A DNA stretch of 64,000 nucleotides from Asaia sp. W19 (GTDB lineage Bacteria; Pseudomonadota; Alphaproteobacteria; Acetobacterales; Acetobacteraceae), in the NCBI RefSeq assembly GCF_003994335.1, contig NZ_PNQZ01000047.1, forward strand, positions 22,541 through 86,540, written 5' to 3'. Shown here in pieces: positions 9,401-17,176 of this stretch. How positions within the stretch are numbered: the first letter of the stretch is position 1; every line of letters starts with the position of its first letter. The notes beneath the pieces were generated by a model. It saw only the letters and a list, made by a program, of their open reading frames with translations, was not told the origin of the DNA and ran no database searches. Made by a program: the position numbers and the translations under genes.

Positions 9401-10162
9401 ATGCTTCTCGAAAACAAGGTTTTCGCCGTCACGGGCGGTGCCTCAGGCATCGGCCGCGCTGCGGCGCTCGATGCTGCACGTCAAGGGGCAGATATCGCCA
9501 TTACCGACGTGGTGGAAGAAAAGCACGTGGAGCCCCTGCTCCGGGCGATCGAGGCGCAAGGCCGGCGCGCGCTCTATCTGCGTGGTGACGTGGCAGCCCC
9601 CGAAACCGCAAATCGCTTTATTGACTCCATCAGGGAAACCCTAGGCGGGCTCGATATTTTCGTGAGCAATGCCGGGATCTGTCCGTTCCACGCATTTCTC
9701 GATATGCCGCCTGCGACATTGGAGAAGACGGTCAGTGTCAATCTGCTCGGCGCCTATTTCATGGTGCAGGCAGCGGCGAAGCTGATGGTCGCGCAAGGCC
9801 GAGGCGGTGCCATTATCGCGGTTTCTTCCATCTCCGCGCTCGTTGGTGGCGAATTTCAGACACATTATACCCCAACCAAGGCCGGGGTGCTGTCTCTGAT
9901 GCAGTCCACAGCGATCGCTTTGGGCCGGCATGGTATCCGGTGCAATGCCGTCCTTCCCGGCACCATCCGTACGGCCATCAACGAAAACGATCTCGCCGAC
10001 GAGCGCAAGGCGCGCAAGTTGATCGAGCGCATTCCGCTCGGTCGCCTTGGAGAGCCGGAGGATCTTGCCGGCCCGATCGTCTTTCTCGCTTCCGATATGG
10101 CCCGCTATGTCACAGGGGCGTCCCTGCTCGTCGACGGGGGCTGTTTCGTCAATCTTCAGTAG
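9401..10162 (+). CDS. SDR oxidoreductase, L-rhamnose 1-dehydrogenase-like aldose dehydrogenase
   Basis: Classical short-chain dehydrogenase of 253 residues. The cofactor motif TGGASGIG lies near 11-18, the NAG motif near 90, and the catalytic Ser and Tyr-x3-Lys (SSISA; YTPTK) near 143 and 157-161. From memory of the family, segments SNAGICPFHAFLDMP, QTHYTPTKAGV and LLVDGG-FVNLQ closely match L-rhamnose 1-dehydrogenase, which oxidises the aldose at C1 to the lactone. Next to a lactonase this gives two successive oxidative steps. No L-rhamnonate dehydratase is present in the window, so L-rhamnose itself may not be the substrate; a C4 or C5 aldose is possible. AAAGGA provides the ribosome site. 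Confidence 0.85.
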   Translation: MLLENKVFAVTGGASGIGRAAALDAARQGADIAITDVVEEKHVEPLLRAIEAQGRRALYLRGDVAAPETANRFIDSIRETLGGLDIFVSNAGICPFHAFLDMPPATLEKTVSVNLLGAYFMVQAAAKLMVAQGRGGAIIAVSSISALVGGEFQTHYTPTKAGVLSLMQSTAIALGRHGIRCNAVLPGTIRTAINENDLADERKARKLIERIPLGRLGEPEDLAGPIVFLASDMARYVTGASLLVDGGCFVNLQ

Positions 10163-10266
10163 GAACGCACCGTCCCGGCGCCCGGCGTTTCGACAGGCCT
10201 TCGGACCGCGCGGAATCGGTCCGGCCTGATTGGCGTTTTTCATCCGGCCATGGCACATGATGCGCC

Positions 10267-10863
10267 ATGTCCAACGGTGCCCCCTTTCACGCCAGTTCTC
10301 TCTACCATCTCCTGTCTGTGGCTGGGGCCGCATGGTGGTCGAAAGGGCTCGCGGTAATCCTGGGGACATTCATCCTCGAAGACGCAACGACCATGATCGC
10401 TGCCATGTCTGTGGAGGATGGGCGTCTGAGCATCCCCCTGGCACTGATCTCGCTCTATATCGGCGTGGCGGTTGGGGATCTGGGATTATACGGTCTAGGC
10501 GCCATCGGGGCCAAATGGCCACCGGCGCGACGCTGGCTGACACTGCCCCGTCATGACAAGGGCCGGAACTGGTTTCACCGTAACGTGGTGCGGACTGTGG
10601 TAATCAGCCGGTTCATTCCCGGTGCTCGCCTGCCCCTTTATACGGCGTGCGGTTTTTTCCGCGCGCCTTTCGGCTCATTTGCCGCGAGCGCGGTTGTGGC
10701 TACACTGGTCTGGACCTCGCTCCTTTTCAGCGTATCGCTCCATGTGGGTGGATGGATGTCCGCGCATATGGCGAGCTGGCGCTGGTTCGGGATTGCGGGG
10801 TTCATCATGACCATTCTCTTCGTCGGGCGGCTGATTGCCCGGTTCCAGACTTTCAGTGACTGA
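10267..10863 (+). CDS. DedA-family membrane protein
   Basis: Integral membrane protein of 198 residues with the DedA/VTT layout: an early reentrant-like region with acidic residues (FILEDATTM near 35), an acidic membrane position near GVAVGDLGLYGLG at 68, the conserved RFIPGARLPLYTACG near 116, and two C-terminal hydrophobic segments. DedA proteins are linked to lipid scrambling and to undecaprenyl-phosphate or phospholipid transport across the inner membrane. The next gene, an ATP-grasp enzyme, starts 7 bases after its stop, so the two are probably cotranscribed. UppP lies 1.8 kb downstream, a second gene of the same lipid-carrier theme. Confidence 0.82.
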   Translation: MSNGAPFHASSLYHLLSVAGAAWWSKGLAVILGTFILEDATTMIAAMSVEDGRLSIPLALISLYIGVAVGDLGLYGLGAIGAKWPPARRWLTLPRHDKGRNWFHRNVVRTVVISRFIPGARLPLYTACGFFRAPFGSFAASAVVATLVWTSLLFSVSLHVGGWMSAHMASWRWFGIAGFIMTILFVGRLIARFQTFSD

Positions 10864-10870
10864 TCGCCCA

Positions 10871-11989
10871 ATGCTTCAGACCTTGCATGACACACTCGAT
10901 AACGGCGCGACGTCCGAGACAGCGGAAAAGACGCCCCATCCGCTCTCGCTGTTCGAGTTCTGGCCGGGTTCGATCTTTTATACCCCGATCGTTCTTTACT
11001 GGATCGGCATGGGCTTGCGTTATGGTGATTTCAGCGTTCCCAGCGCCGCCAACCCGCTGATCGAGACGGGCGGGCTTTGCGGTGAGAGCAAGAGCGGCAT
11101 TCTCGATCTGGCCGGACCAGTCGCCCGGGACTGGATCGCCCCTTATGTCACGCAGATGCTGCGCAAGGGCAAGCGCGACCAGGACGCTGCGGACCTGCTC
11201 GAGGCAATGGCCGCCCGGAATATCGGCTTTCCCGTAGTCATCAAGCCCGATATCGGCTGCAACGGGACGGGGGTGAAGCTCGTGCATGAGCACAAGCAGC
11301 TCCTGCCCGTCCTGCGTGAGTTCCCCTCGGGTGTGAGGATTCTGGCTCAGGCTCTGGCGACGGGACCGGTCGAGGCGGGCCTGTTCTACATACGCGAACC
11401 CGGGGCTGCTGGCGGGCGCATAACGTCCATCACCTATAAGGAGTCCCCCGTTCTAGAAGGGGATGGCGTTGCGACAATCCGTGCGCTGATCGCGCGCGAT
11501 GCCCGGACCAATCTGCTTCCTGACATCTATCTTCCCCGTCTCAAAGACCGGCTTGAAACCGTGCCCGCAGCGGGTGAACGGGTACAGCTCGTGTTCACGG
11601 GAAATCACTGCAAGGGGTCGATCTTCCGCGATGGGCGCAAGGATGCAACGGCCGCACTGACCGCGCGTCTCGACGCGATCATCGGAGACGTCAGGGAATT
11701 TCATTTCGGACGCATCGACGTCAAGGCGGCTTCAGTCGAAGCGTTGCGTCGCGGCGAGGATTTCGAGATCATCGAGCTGAATGGTGTCGGGTCTGAGGCG
11801 ACGCATATCTGGGATTCCAGAACGACGCTCTGGGAGGCCTATCGTGCCCAGTTCTACCACTACCGTGCGGCCTTTCGCATCGGGGCAATGAACCGGGCAC
11901 GGGGCTGGAAGACATGTGGCGCCTATACGATGCTGCGCTATTGGCGCAAGCAGCGCCGCCTGCTGGCCCTCTACCCGCTCAACGATTGA
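10871..11989 (+). CDS. ATP-grasp protein (D-Ala-D-Ala ligase-like)
   Basis: A probable ATP-grasp carboxylate-amine or carboxylate-thiol ligase. The ATP-binding strand FPVVIKPDIGCNGTG is near residue 123, and the Mg-binding end DFEIIELNGVGSEATH is near 295. The N-terminal 60 residues contain a hydrophobic patch (FWPGSIFYTPIVLYWIG), which suggests membrane contact. I chose the ATG at 10871, 7 bases after the DedA stop, over an in-frame start at 10835 that would overlap DedA. No pathway partner for peptide or amino-acid ligation is visible nearby, so the substrate is unknown. Confidence 0.72.
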   Translation: MLQTLHDTLDNGATSETAEKTPHPLSLFEFWPGSIFYTPIVLYWIGMGLRYGDFSVPSAANPLIETGGLCGESKSGILDLAGPVARDWIAPYVTQMLRKGKRDQDAADLLEAMAARNIGFPVVIKPDIGCNGTGVKLVHEHKQLLPVLREFPSGVRILAQALATGPVEAGLFYIREPGAAGGRITSITYKESPVLEGDGVATIRALIARDARTNLLPDIYLPRLKDRLETVPAAGERVQLVFTGNHCKGSIFRDGRKDATAALTARLDAIIGDVREFHFGRIDVKAASVEALRRGEDFEIIELNGVGSEATHIWDSRTTLWEAYRAQFYHYRAAFRIGAMNRARGWKTCGAYTMLRYWRKQRRLLALYPLND

Positions 11990-12125
11990 ACGAGACAGGC
12001 CCTCCCGCAGGAGATTGGCCGTCTCGATGCACAACGGTCTATCGCTGTTTCCCACCCAAAGGGACGCGACTCACGCTCTTGGTCGCCCACTCCATCCGCT
12101 GAGTAGCCGCACCGATGGCTTGATG

Positions 12126-12578
12126 TTACTGGATGCCGGAGCCGAAAATGTAATTGCTGACCTGCTGTTCGAGCGAGGTCGGGGCCTGGGTATTTGTGAT
12201 CATCCCATCAGAGGGAAGACGTGCCCGTGACTTCCCCGGTTCAATGGCGAGGGCGTTTTCAGACGTCATGGTGGGCGCGGCGATTGTCAGAATCGTGTCT
12301 GAAGGCAGGGAGAGATGACGATCGATCGAGAAATCAACCTGCGCCATCTGCGTCTGGGGATCGAGACTGATGCGCGATACCGTCCCGACGCGGACACCCG
12401 CCAGAACCACTGCAGCCCCCGCATTGAGCCCATTGGCCGAGACGAACCGGGCGTGAAGGCGCTGCGTATCGCCTGAGGGACCATGACGCTGGGCAACGGC
12501 ATAGAGGGCGAAGCCCGATGCCAGCGCAAGCACCATCGCGCTCGCCAGAATCGCGCCTCCCCGGTTTTTTGCCGCCAT
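12126..12578 (-). CDS. MCE/MlaD-domain protein
   Basis: A 150-residue protein with one N-terminal membrane anchor (residues about 8-28) and an MCE domain (about 38-120) that includes GLNAGAAVVLAGVRVGTVSRI, a pattern typical of MlaD. MlaD-type proteins bind phospholipids in the periplasm as part of an ABC lipid transporter. No MlaE or MlaF partner is adjacent, so this is either a stand-alone gene or one whose partners lie elsewhere. It is transcribed divergently from uppP. The length matches MlaD of other proteobacteria (about 150-180). Confidence 0.75.
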   Translation of the reverse strand: MAAKNRGGAILASAMVLALASGFALYAVAQRHGPSGDTQRLHARFVSANGLNAGAAVVLAGVRVGTVSRISLDPQTQMAQVDFSIDRHLSLPSDTILTIAAPTMTSENALAIEPGKSRARLPSDGMITNTQAPTSLEQQVSNYIFGSGIQ

Positions 12579-12706
12579 TTTTGATTCATCCAGCTGTTAT
12601 ATGAGCGGAACTCTTCGCCCGAGACGGGCAGATGGTCAAGCGCGGGCTTGCGATCCTTGCCGGGGTGAGGCAGGAGAAAGAAACATTTATTTCATATTGA
12701 GCTGAC

Positions 12707-13552
12707 ATGACGCTGCTTCAAGCACTGGTTCTCGCTATCGTTCAGGGGCTGACTGAACTCTTTCCCGTAAGCAGTCTCGGCCATGCGGTATTGTTGCCCG
12801 CCTTGCTGCACTGGAATCTCGACGAACGCAGTGAGTTGTTCCTGCCGTTCCTGACCATGTTGCACTTTGGCACGCTTGTCGCTCTCTTTTGCTTCTTCTG
12901 GCGTGACTGGCTTGCGATTTTCAGCGGTGCCATCGGGCGTCATGGTCCGGCCATGCGAGAGCAGGCCATCCGTATTCTCGTCCTGCTCGTCGTCGCCACG
13001 ATCCCGGTCGTCATCATCGGGGCTGCTTTCGAGCACAAGCTCAAGGTCATTTTTGGGACCCCTCTCGCAGTCGCTGTTTTCCTGTTTCTCAACGGGCTCA
13101 TTCTACTCGTGACCGAGTGGATGCGCTCCTATAAGGGGCGCAGGCCGCAACGAGCGATTGCCGATATGTCGGTCAAGGATGCGCTCGTGATCGGGTGCTG
13201 GCAGTGCCTCGCCCTGTTCCCGGGAATTTCGCGCTCGGGCTCGACGATTAATGCAGGGCTTGTGCGTGGCCTCGACCATGAGACTGCCGCCCGGTTTTCA
13301 TTGCTTATGGCCCAGCCCGCCGTTCTCGCCGCAACCGTCCACGAGGCCTGGAAGCTGCGCAGCATGACGGTCAGCTCCGAAATGATGCATATCTCGATCA
13401 TGGCCGCTATAGCGGCCGGCGTTACCGCCCTGATCAGTACGGCGGTGCTGTTGAGGTATTTCCGCAATCACGACCGCTGGGCGCTCTCGCCTTTCGCCTT
13501 CTACTGTATGGGGGCGGGCCTCGTTTCCATTCTCGCGATCGTTCTCTTCTGA
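12707..13552 (+). CDS. uppP: Undecaprenyl-diphosphate phosphatase UppP (BacA)
   Basis: Inner-membrane enzyme that dephosphorylates undecaprenyl diphosphate to recycle the lipid carrier for peptidoglycan and polysaccharide synthesis. The first conserved block QGLTELFPVSSLGHAV (near residues 13-28) carries the catalytic Glu and Ser, and the second, FPGISRSGSTIN near 168, carries the Arg that binds the diphosphate. Several hydrophobic helices follow, and the total of 281 residues is normal. The promoter region is the 130-base gap shared with the divergent MCE gene. Confidence 0.92.
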   Translation: MTLLQALVLAIVQGLTELFPVSSLGHAVLLPALLHWNLDERSELFLPFLTMLHFGTLVALFCFFWRDWLAIFSGAIGRHGPAMREQAIRILVLLVVATIPVVIIGAAFEHKLKVIFGTPLAVAVFLFLNGLILLVTEWMRSYKGRRPQRAIADMSVKDALVIGCWQCLALFPGISRSGSTINAGLVRGLDHETAARFSLLMAQPAVLAATVHEAWKLRSMTVSSEMMHISIMAAIAAGVTALISTAVLLRYFRNHDRWALSPFAFYCMGAGLVSILAIVLF

Positions 13553-13748
13553 TAACGAAATCATTTCCACTTTGACGAGCGATCCGGCATGATCGGCTTT
13601 TCCAACTAGGGCGATTTTTACCATTCCTGACCTGGCCGCACCTTCCCCCTCCCCGTCGACGACCACGAACCGACGCAAGACGCTCGAGCAGGTCACGGCC
13701 GATTACGAAACGAATGGACTGAAACGCTCCCTTACAGCCACCCAGCTT

Positions 13749-15158
13749 GTGATGCTGGGGGTGGGATCGACCATCGGGGCCGGTATCTATGTCATGACCG
13801 GCACGGCGGCGGCCGAATATGCCGGACCGTCTATTCTCATCTCATTCGTCATCGCGGCGCTCGCCTGTCTTTTCACGGCCTTCAGTTACGGAGAGCTCTC
13901 ATCGAGCCTGCCGGTTTCCGGCTCGGCCTATTCCTACGCCTATGTGTCGATGGGCGAGCGGGCAGCCTGGACAGTGGGCTGGTTGCTCCTGCTCGAATAC
14001 GGGATTTCCTGCGCAGCAGTGGCTTCGGGTCTTTCGGGCTATGCCACAAGCCTGCTCTCAAGCTTCGGGTTCCACATTCCTGCCGCGTTGAGCCAGGCAA
14101 CCTTCCAGACGGTTCCCGGCAGTGGCGGCATGGCTATCACCTCCGGCTGGCGGTTCGACTTCGTGGCGACGCTTGCCATTGCGGTGGTTACGGCCTGTCT
14201 TGTGCGTGGGGTCCAGGAATCCGCGCGCGTGAACACGATCATCGTGTTCATCAAGGTGGGCGTGCTTTTTCTGTTCGTGGGCTGCGGGCTTTTCGCCCTG
14301 CATCCAGCCTATTGGCACCCTTTCATCCCGGAATATCGGGGCGGGTTCCAGTACGGCATACCAGGCATGTTTCGCGCTGCCTCTGTCATCTTCTTCGCCT
14401 ATGTCGGGTTTGAGGCGGTTTCGACGGCTTCAGCCGAGGCCCGCAATCCCCGGCGCGACGTGCCGGTCGGGATCATCGGCAGCCTGGTGATCTGCACGAT
14501 CGTCTATGTGTGCGTGGCATCCATCCTGATCGGGATCGTGCCCTATCAGCAGCTCAATGTTGCCGATCCACTTTCGATTGCCGTGCGCGCCATGAAGCAG
14601 CCCTGGCTGGCTCTCTTCGTCAATATGGGGGCGACCATTGGCCTTTGCTCCGTTCTCATGGGACTTCTATATGGCCAGACGCGTATCTTCTTCGCCATGA
14701 GCCGCGATGGGCTTCTGCCGCCTGTCTTCTCATATGTGCACAAGCGCTTTCATACCCCCTGGACGGGAACGATCCTGCTCGGCGTGATCGTGGCGCTCGC
14801 CACGGCGACCCTGCCCATAGACGTGATCAGCGACCTCGTCAGTATCGGCACTGCTGCGGCATTCGGAATTGTCTGTTTTACGGTCATCTGGCAGCGCAAC
14901 ATGCATCCCGATATGCCCAGAAGTTTCAGCGTTCCTCTGGGCGGGTTTCGAATCAGGGGATGGTGGATCGGCATCACGCCCTTGCTCGGTATCCTCTTTT
15001 GCATCGTGATGATTGCGCCGCTCTTCGCCGACATGGCGCGCGCACTCATGCACGGCAATCCCGTGCCTGCTCTGCTGCTCATTGCCTATGCAGGGCTCGG
15101 CTTTGGGACTTACTGGTTCTACTCCCAGCATAATTCGAGCTTTGCCCGTAAGGATTAG
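13749..15158 (+). CDS. APC-superfamily amino acid permease (true start probably upstream, non-canonical)
   Basis: Twelve-helix transporter of the APC family (cationic amino acid transporter-like). GVGSTIGAGIYVMTG in helix 1 is the substrate-binding unwound segment of the LeuT fold, and FFAYVGFEAVSTASAEARNP (near residue 217) is the helix 6 region. The GTG at 13749 would start inside helix 1. In the same frame a family-like cytosolic leader (RRKTLEQVTADY...NGLKRSLTATQL) extends back to about 13623, but no ATG, GTG or TTG occurs between the stop near 13587 and 13749. Translation may begin at ATT 13623 or CTG 13632, with weak AGGG at 13608-13611. A sequencing error or a defective gene are alternatives. 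Confidence 0.83.
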   Translation: MMLGVGSTIGAGIYVMTGTAAAEYAGPSILISFVIAALACLFTAFSYGELSSSLPVSGSAYSYAYVSMGERAAWTVGWLLLLEYGISCAAVASGLSGYATSLLSSFGFHIPAALSQATFQTVPGSGGMAITSGWRFDFVATLAIAVVTACLVRGVQESARVNTIIVFIKVGVLFLFVGCGLFALHPAYWHPFIPEYRGGFQYGIPGMFRAASVIFFAYVGFEAVSTASAEARNPRRDVPVGIIGSLVICTIVYVCVASILIGIVPYQQLNVADPLSIAVRAMKQPWLALFVNMGATIGLCSVLMGLLYGQTRIFFAMSRDGLLPPVFSYVHKRFHTPWTGTILLGVIVALATATLPIDVISDLVSIGTAAAFGIVCFTVIWQRNMHPDMPRSFSVPLGGFRIRGWWIGITPLLGILFCIVMIAPLFADMARALMHGNPVPALLLIAYAGLGFGTYWFYSQHNSSFARKD

Positions 15159-15255
15159 GCGTTCGGTCCCGCTCTGAAAATCATCACCTCCGGGGGCATG
15201 ATTCCGGAAGGTCTAGGCCAGAGAAGGCGCAACCGATATGCCGGGGTCTTAAGAA

Positions 15256-15302
15256 TTACCCACAGATTCCGTGGATGCGTTCGTGGGTAAGGGTGTGGAT
15301 AA
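15256..15302. promoter_or_regulatory. Cluster of three DnaA-box-like 9-mers
   Basis: In the 242-base gap between two convergent genes lie TTACCCACA at 15256-15264 (+), its near-complement CGTGGGTAA at 15282-15290 (reads TTACCCACG on the minus strand) and TGTGGATAA at 15294-15302 (reads TTATCCACA, the consensus DnaA box, on the minus strand). The first two also form an 8-base inverted repeat. No AT-rich unwinding element is evident, so this may be a DnaA-binding or titration site, or coincidence. The rest of the gap shows no gene. Confidence 0.35.
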
Positions 15303-15400
15303 CGGTCTGACAAGGTTTGGAATAAGGGGAGTACAGGCTCCCCTCTTCCCTGCGCTGCCTGTTTCCGGTGGCGCCTCCCCCTCTTTTAGAATGACCGGCC

Positions 15401-17122
15401 TTACTTGACGGCCATGGCGGCAAGCTCCTCGCCGATTACGCGGGCACTGAGCGCCATGGAGATGGCGCCGGCATCCGGATGACCCTTGCTTTTCTCGCCA
15501 TGGGTACGTGCCCGCCCCAGACGGGGAAGCAGGTCCTTGGTCGCCTCCGCGGCTTCCGTGGAAGCCTGTGCCGCCTCAACCCAAGCCTTCGCGACAGTCA
15601 ACCCCTGCCGTAATCCTGAATCGAATCCCTCAACGAGCGGCGCGAGCGCGTCCATCAACGTCTTGTCGCCCGGCTTTGCCTTGCCGAGCGCCGTGATCTT
15701 GTCCATCGCCCGTCTCAAGCCGAGGGAAAGACCCTGCGCGTCCGGGACTGCGGAGTCATCGAAAGCCGTGCTGAAGGCGAAAAGTCCCGCCCCCCAGAGT
15801 GCTCCTGAGGTTCCCCCCGCCCGGTCGGCCCACGCATCGGCCGCCGCGGCGAGCACGGTAGCCGGGCCAGCGCCGGCCTCCACGGCAGCACGAGCGGCTC
15901 TGGCAGCCGCCGTCGCACCGCGTGCCATGCCCTGACCGTGATCCCCGTCACCAGCCTGGGCGTCGATATGGCCGAGTTCGGGTTCCGCTTTGGTCAGGGC
16001 CGCAGACAGTTTGATCATCATGCCTGCCACGCAGCGCCCGCCCTGGCGACCGGCCTCCGTCAGGGATTTCATATAGGCGACGGGTGCTTCGGCGAGAATC
16101 GGCAGAGAGTTGCGATACGCCCCGCGCATCTCACCCCGACTGATCGCCGCGCTCTCGACTGGCGCCCGCCAGAGGCGTTCGAGTTCGTCATCAAGCCAGG
16201 TCATGGTAAGCGAGCAGCCCGCCATATCAAGGCTTGTGATATACTCACCGGCCAGGGGAGCGATGACTGTGTAGCCCGCATTCTCGAGCCTGGGGATGAT
16301 CGCTTCCCACAGCACGAAAAGCTCCTCGTATTTCGTGCTGCCGAGGCCGTTGAGCAGGGCCGTTATGCGCGAACCGGCATTGGCCGGGGCTTCCTTGAGA
16401 AGGCGGTCGCAAAGAATGGCTGCCAGTTCATCCGGACGGAGCAGGTCGAGTTCGTCGATACCCTGCTCGCCATGGACGCCGAGGCCAAGAGCGAGCCTGC
16501 CCTGAGGAACATGAAAGAGCTTTTCCTTCTCACCCGGAAGCGTGCAGCCATCGAAGGCGACGCCGAAGGAACGCGTTTGGGCGTTGGCGCGCTTCCCGAT
16601 GATCTCCACCTCATCGAGGCTCAGCCCGGCCTCAGCCGCAGCACCGATAATCTTGAAGACCGGGAGGTCCCCTGCGGTGCCGCGACGCCGGCTTTCCTCA
16701 TGCGCGGGGGCGCTTGCGATATCGTCGGTCGTGGCGATCATGCGCGTATCGATGCCCTCGGCGCGCAGGCGCTCAGCGGCAATGCTGAAATTTAGTACGT
16801 CGCCCGCATAATTGCCATAGCCGAGAATCACGCCGCCACCGAGATGAGCCTCTCGGGCGATACGCAGAATAGCCTGGGTGGAGGGCGAGGCGAACACGTC
16901 CCCGGCCACTGCCGCATCGGCAAAGCCCGCGCCGACATACCCATTGAAAGCCGGGAAATGGCCCGATCCGCCCCCCACCACCAGCGTCACCTTGCCCTGC
17001 TTGCCGGGAGTGGCGCGCAGGACGCCGCCGCGTACGGGCTGGACGATATCGCTATAAACACTTGCGAAGCCCCGCAGGGCGGAGGTCGCAAAATTCTCGG
17101 CGTCGCCACAGATCTTGGTCAT
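15401..17122 (-). CDS. DAK-family kinase, fused DhaK-DhaL (erythrulose/dihydroxyacetone kinase, DerK/LerK-like)
   Basis: Second single-chain kinase of the dihydroxyacetone kinase family, 573 residues, aligning over its full length with the one at 6558-8273. The DhaK domain has GGGSGHFPAF near 50 and the substrate-linking His in GVHGEQGIDE near 217; the DhaL domain has AGDGDHGQGMARG near 390 and GGTSGALWG near 435. It is the last gene of a minus-strand run with the ABC importer, EryI, a DeoR regulator and EryH, 54 bases after the permease. In that setting a D- or L-erythrulose kinase is the likely function, by analogy with DerK and LerK of characterised tetritol pathways. Dihydroxyacetone remains possible. 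Confidence 0.85.
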   Translation of the reverse strand: MTKICGDAENFATSALRGFASVYSDIVQPVRGGVLRATPGKQGKVTLVVGGGSGHFPAFNGYVGAGFADAAVAGDVFASPSTQAILRIAREAHLGGGVILGYGNYAGDVLNFSIAAERLRAEGIDTRMIATTDDIASAPAHEESRRRGTAGDLPVFKIIGAAAEAGLSLDEVEIIGKRANAQTRSFGVAFDGCTLPGEKEKLFHVPQGRLALGLGVHGEQGIDELDLLRPDELAAILCDRLLKEAPANAGSRITALLNGLGSTKYEELFVLWEAIIPRLENAGYTVIAPLAGEYITSLDMAGCSLTMTWLDDELERLWRAPVESAAISRGEMRGAYRNSLPILAEAPVAYMKSLTEAGRQGGRCVAGMMIKLSAALTKAEPELGHIDAQAGDGDHGQGMARGATAAARAARAAVEAGAGPATVLAAAADAWADRAGGTSGALWGAGLFAFSTAFDDSAVPDAQGLSLGLRRAMDKITALGKAKPGDKTLMDALAPLVEGFDSGLRQGLTVAKAWVEAAQASTEAAEATKDLLPRLGRARTHGEKSKGHPDAGAISMALSARVIGEELAAMAVK

Positions 17123-17176
17123 GGGGTATCCTTGGTAAAGTCAGACGGTCCTGAGTGATTGGAGCGGGAAGCGCGT

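Noticed and set aside
15159..15400. Chromosomal replication origin at the DnaA-like boxes
   Set aside because: Only three boxes, no AT-rich unwinding repeats, and none of the usual origin neighbours are nearby, so an oriC call is not justified.
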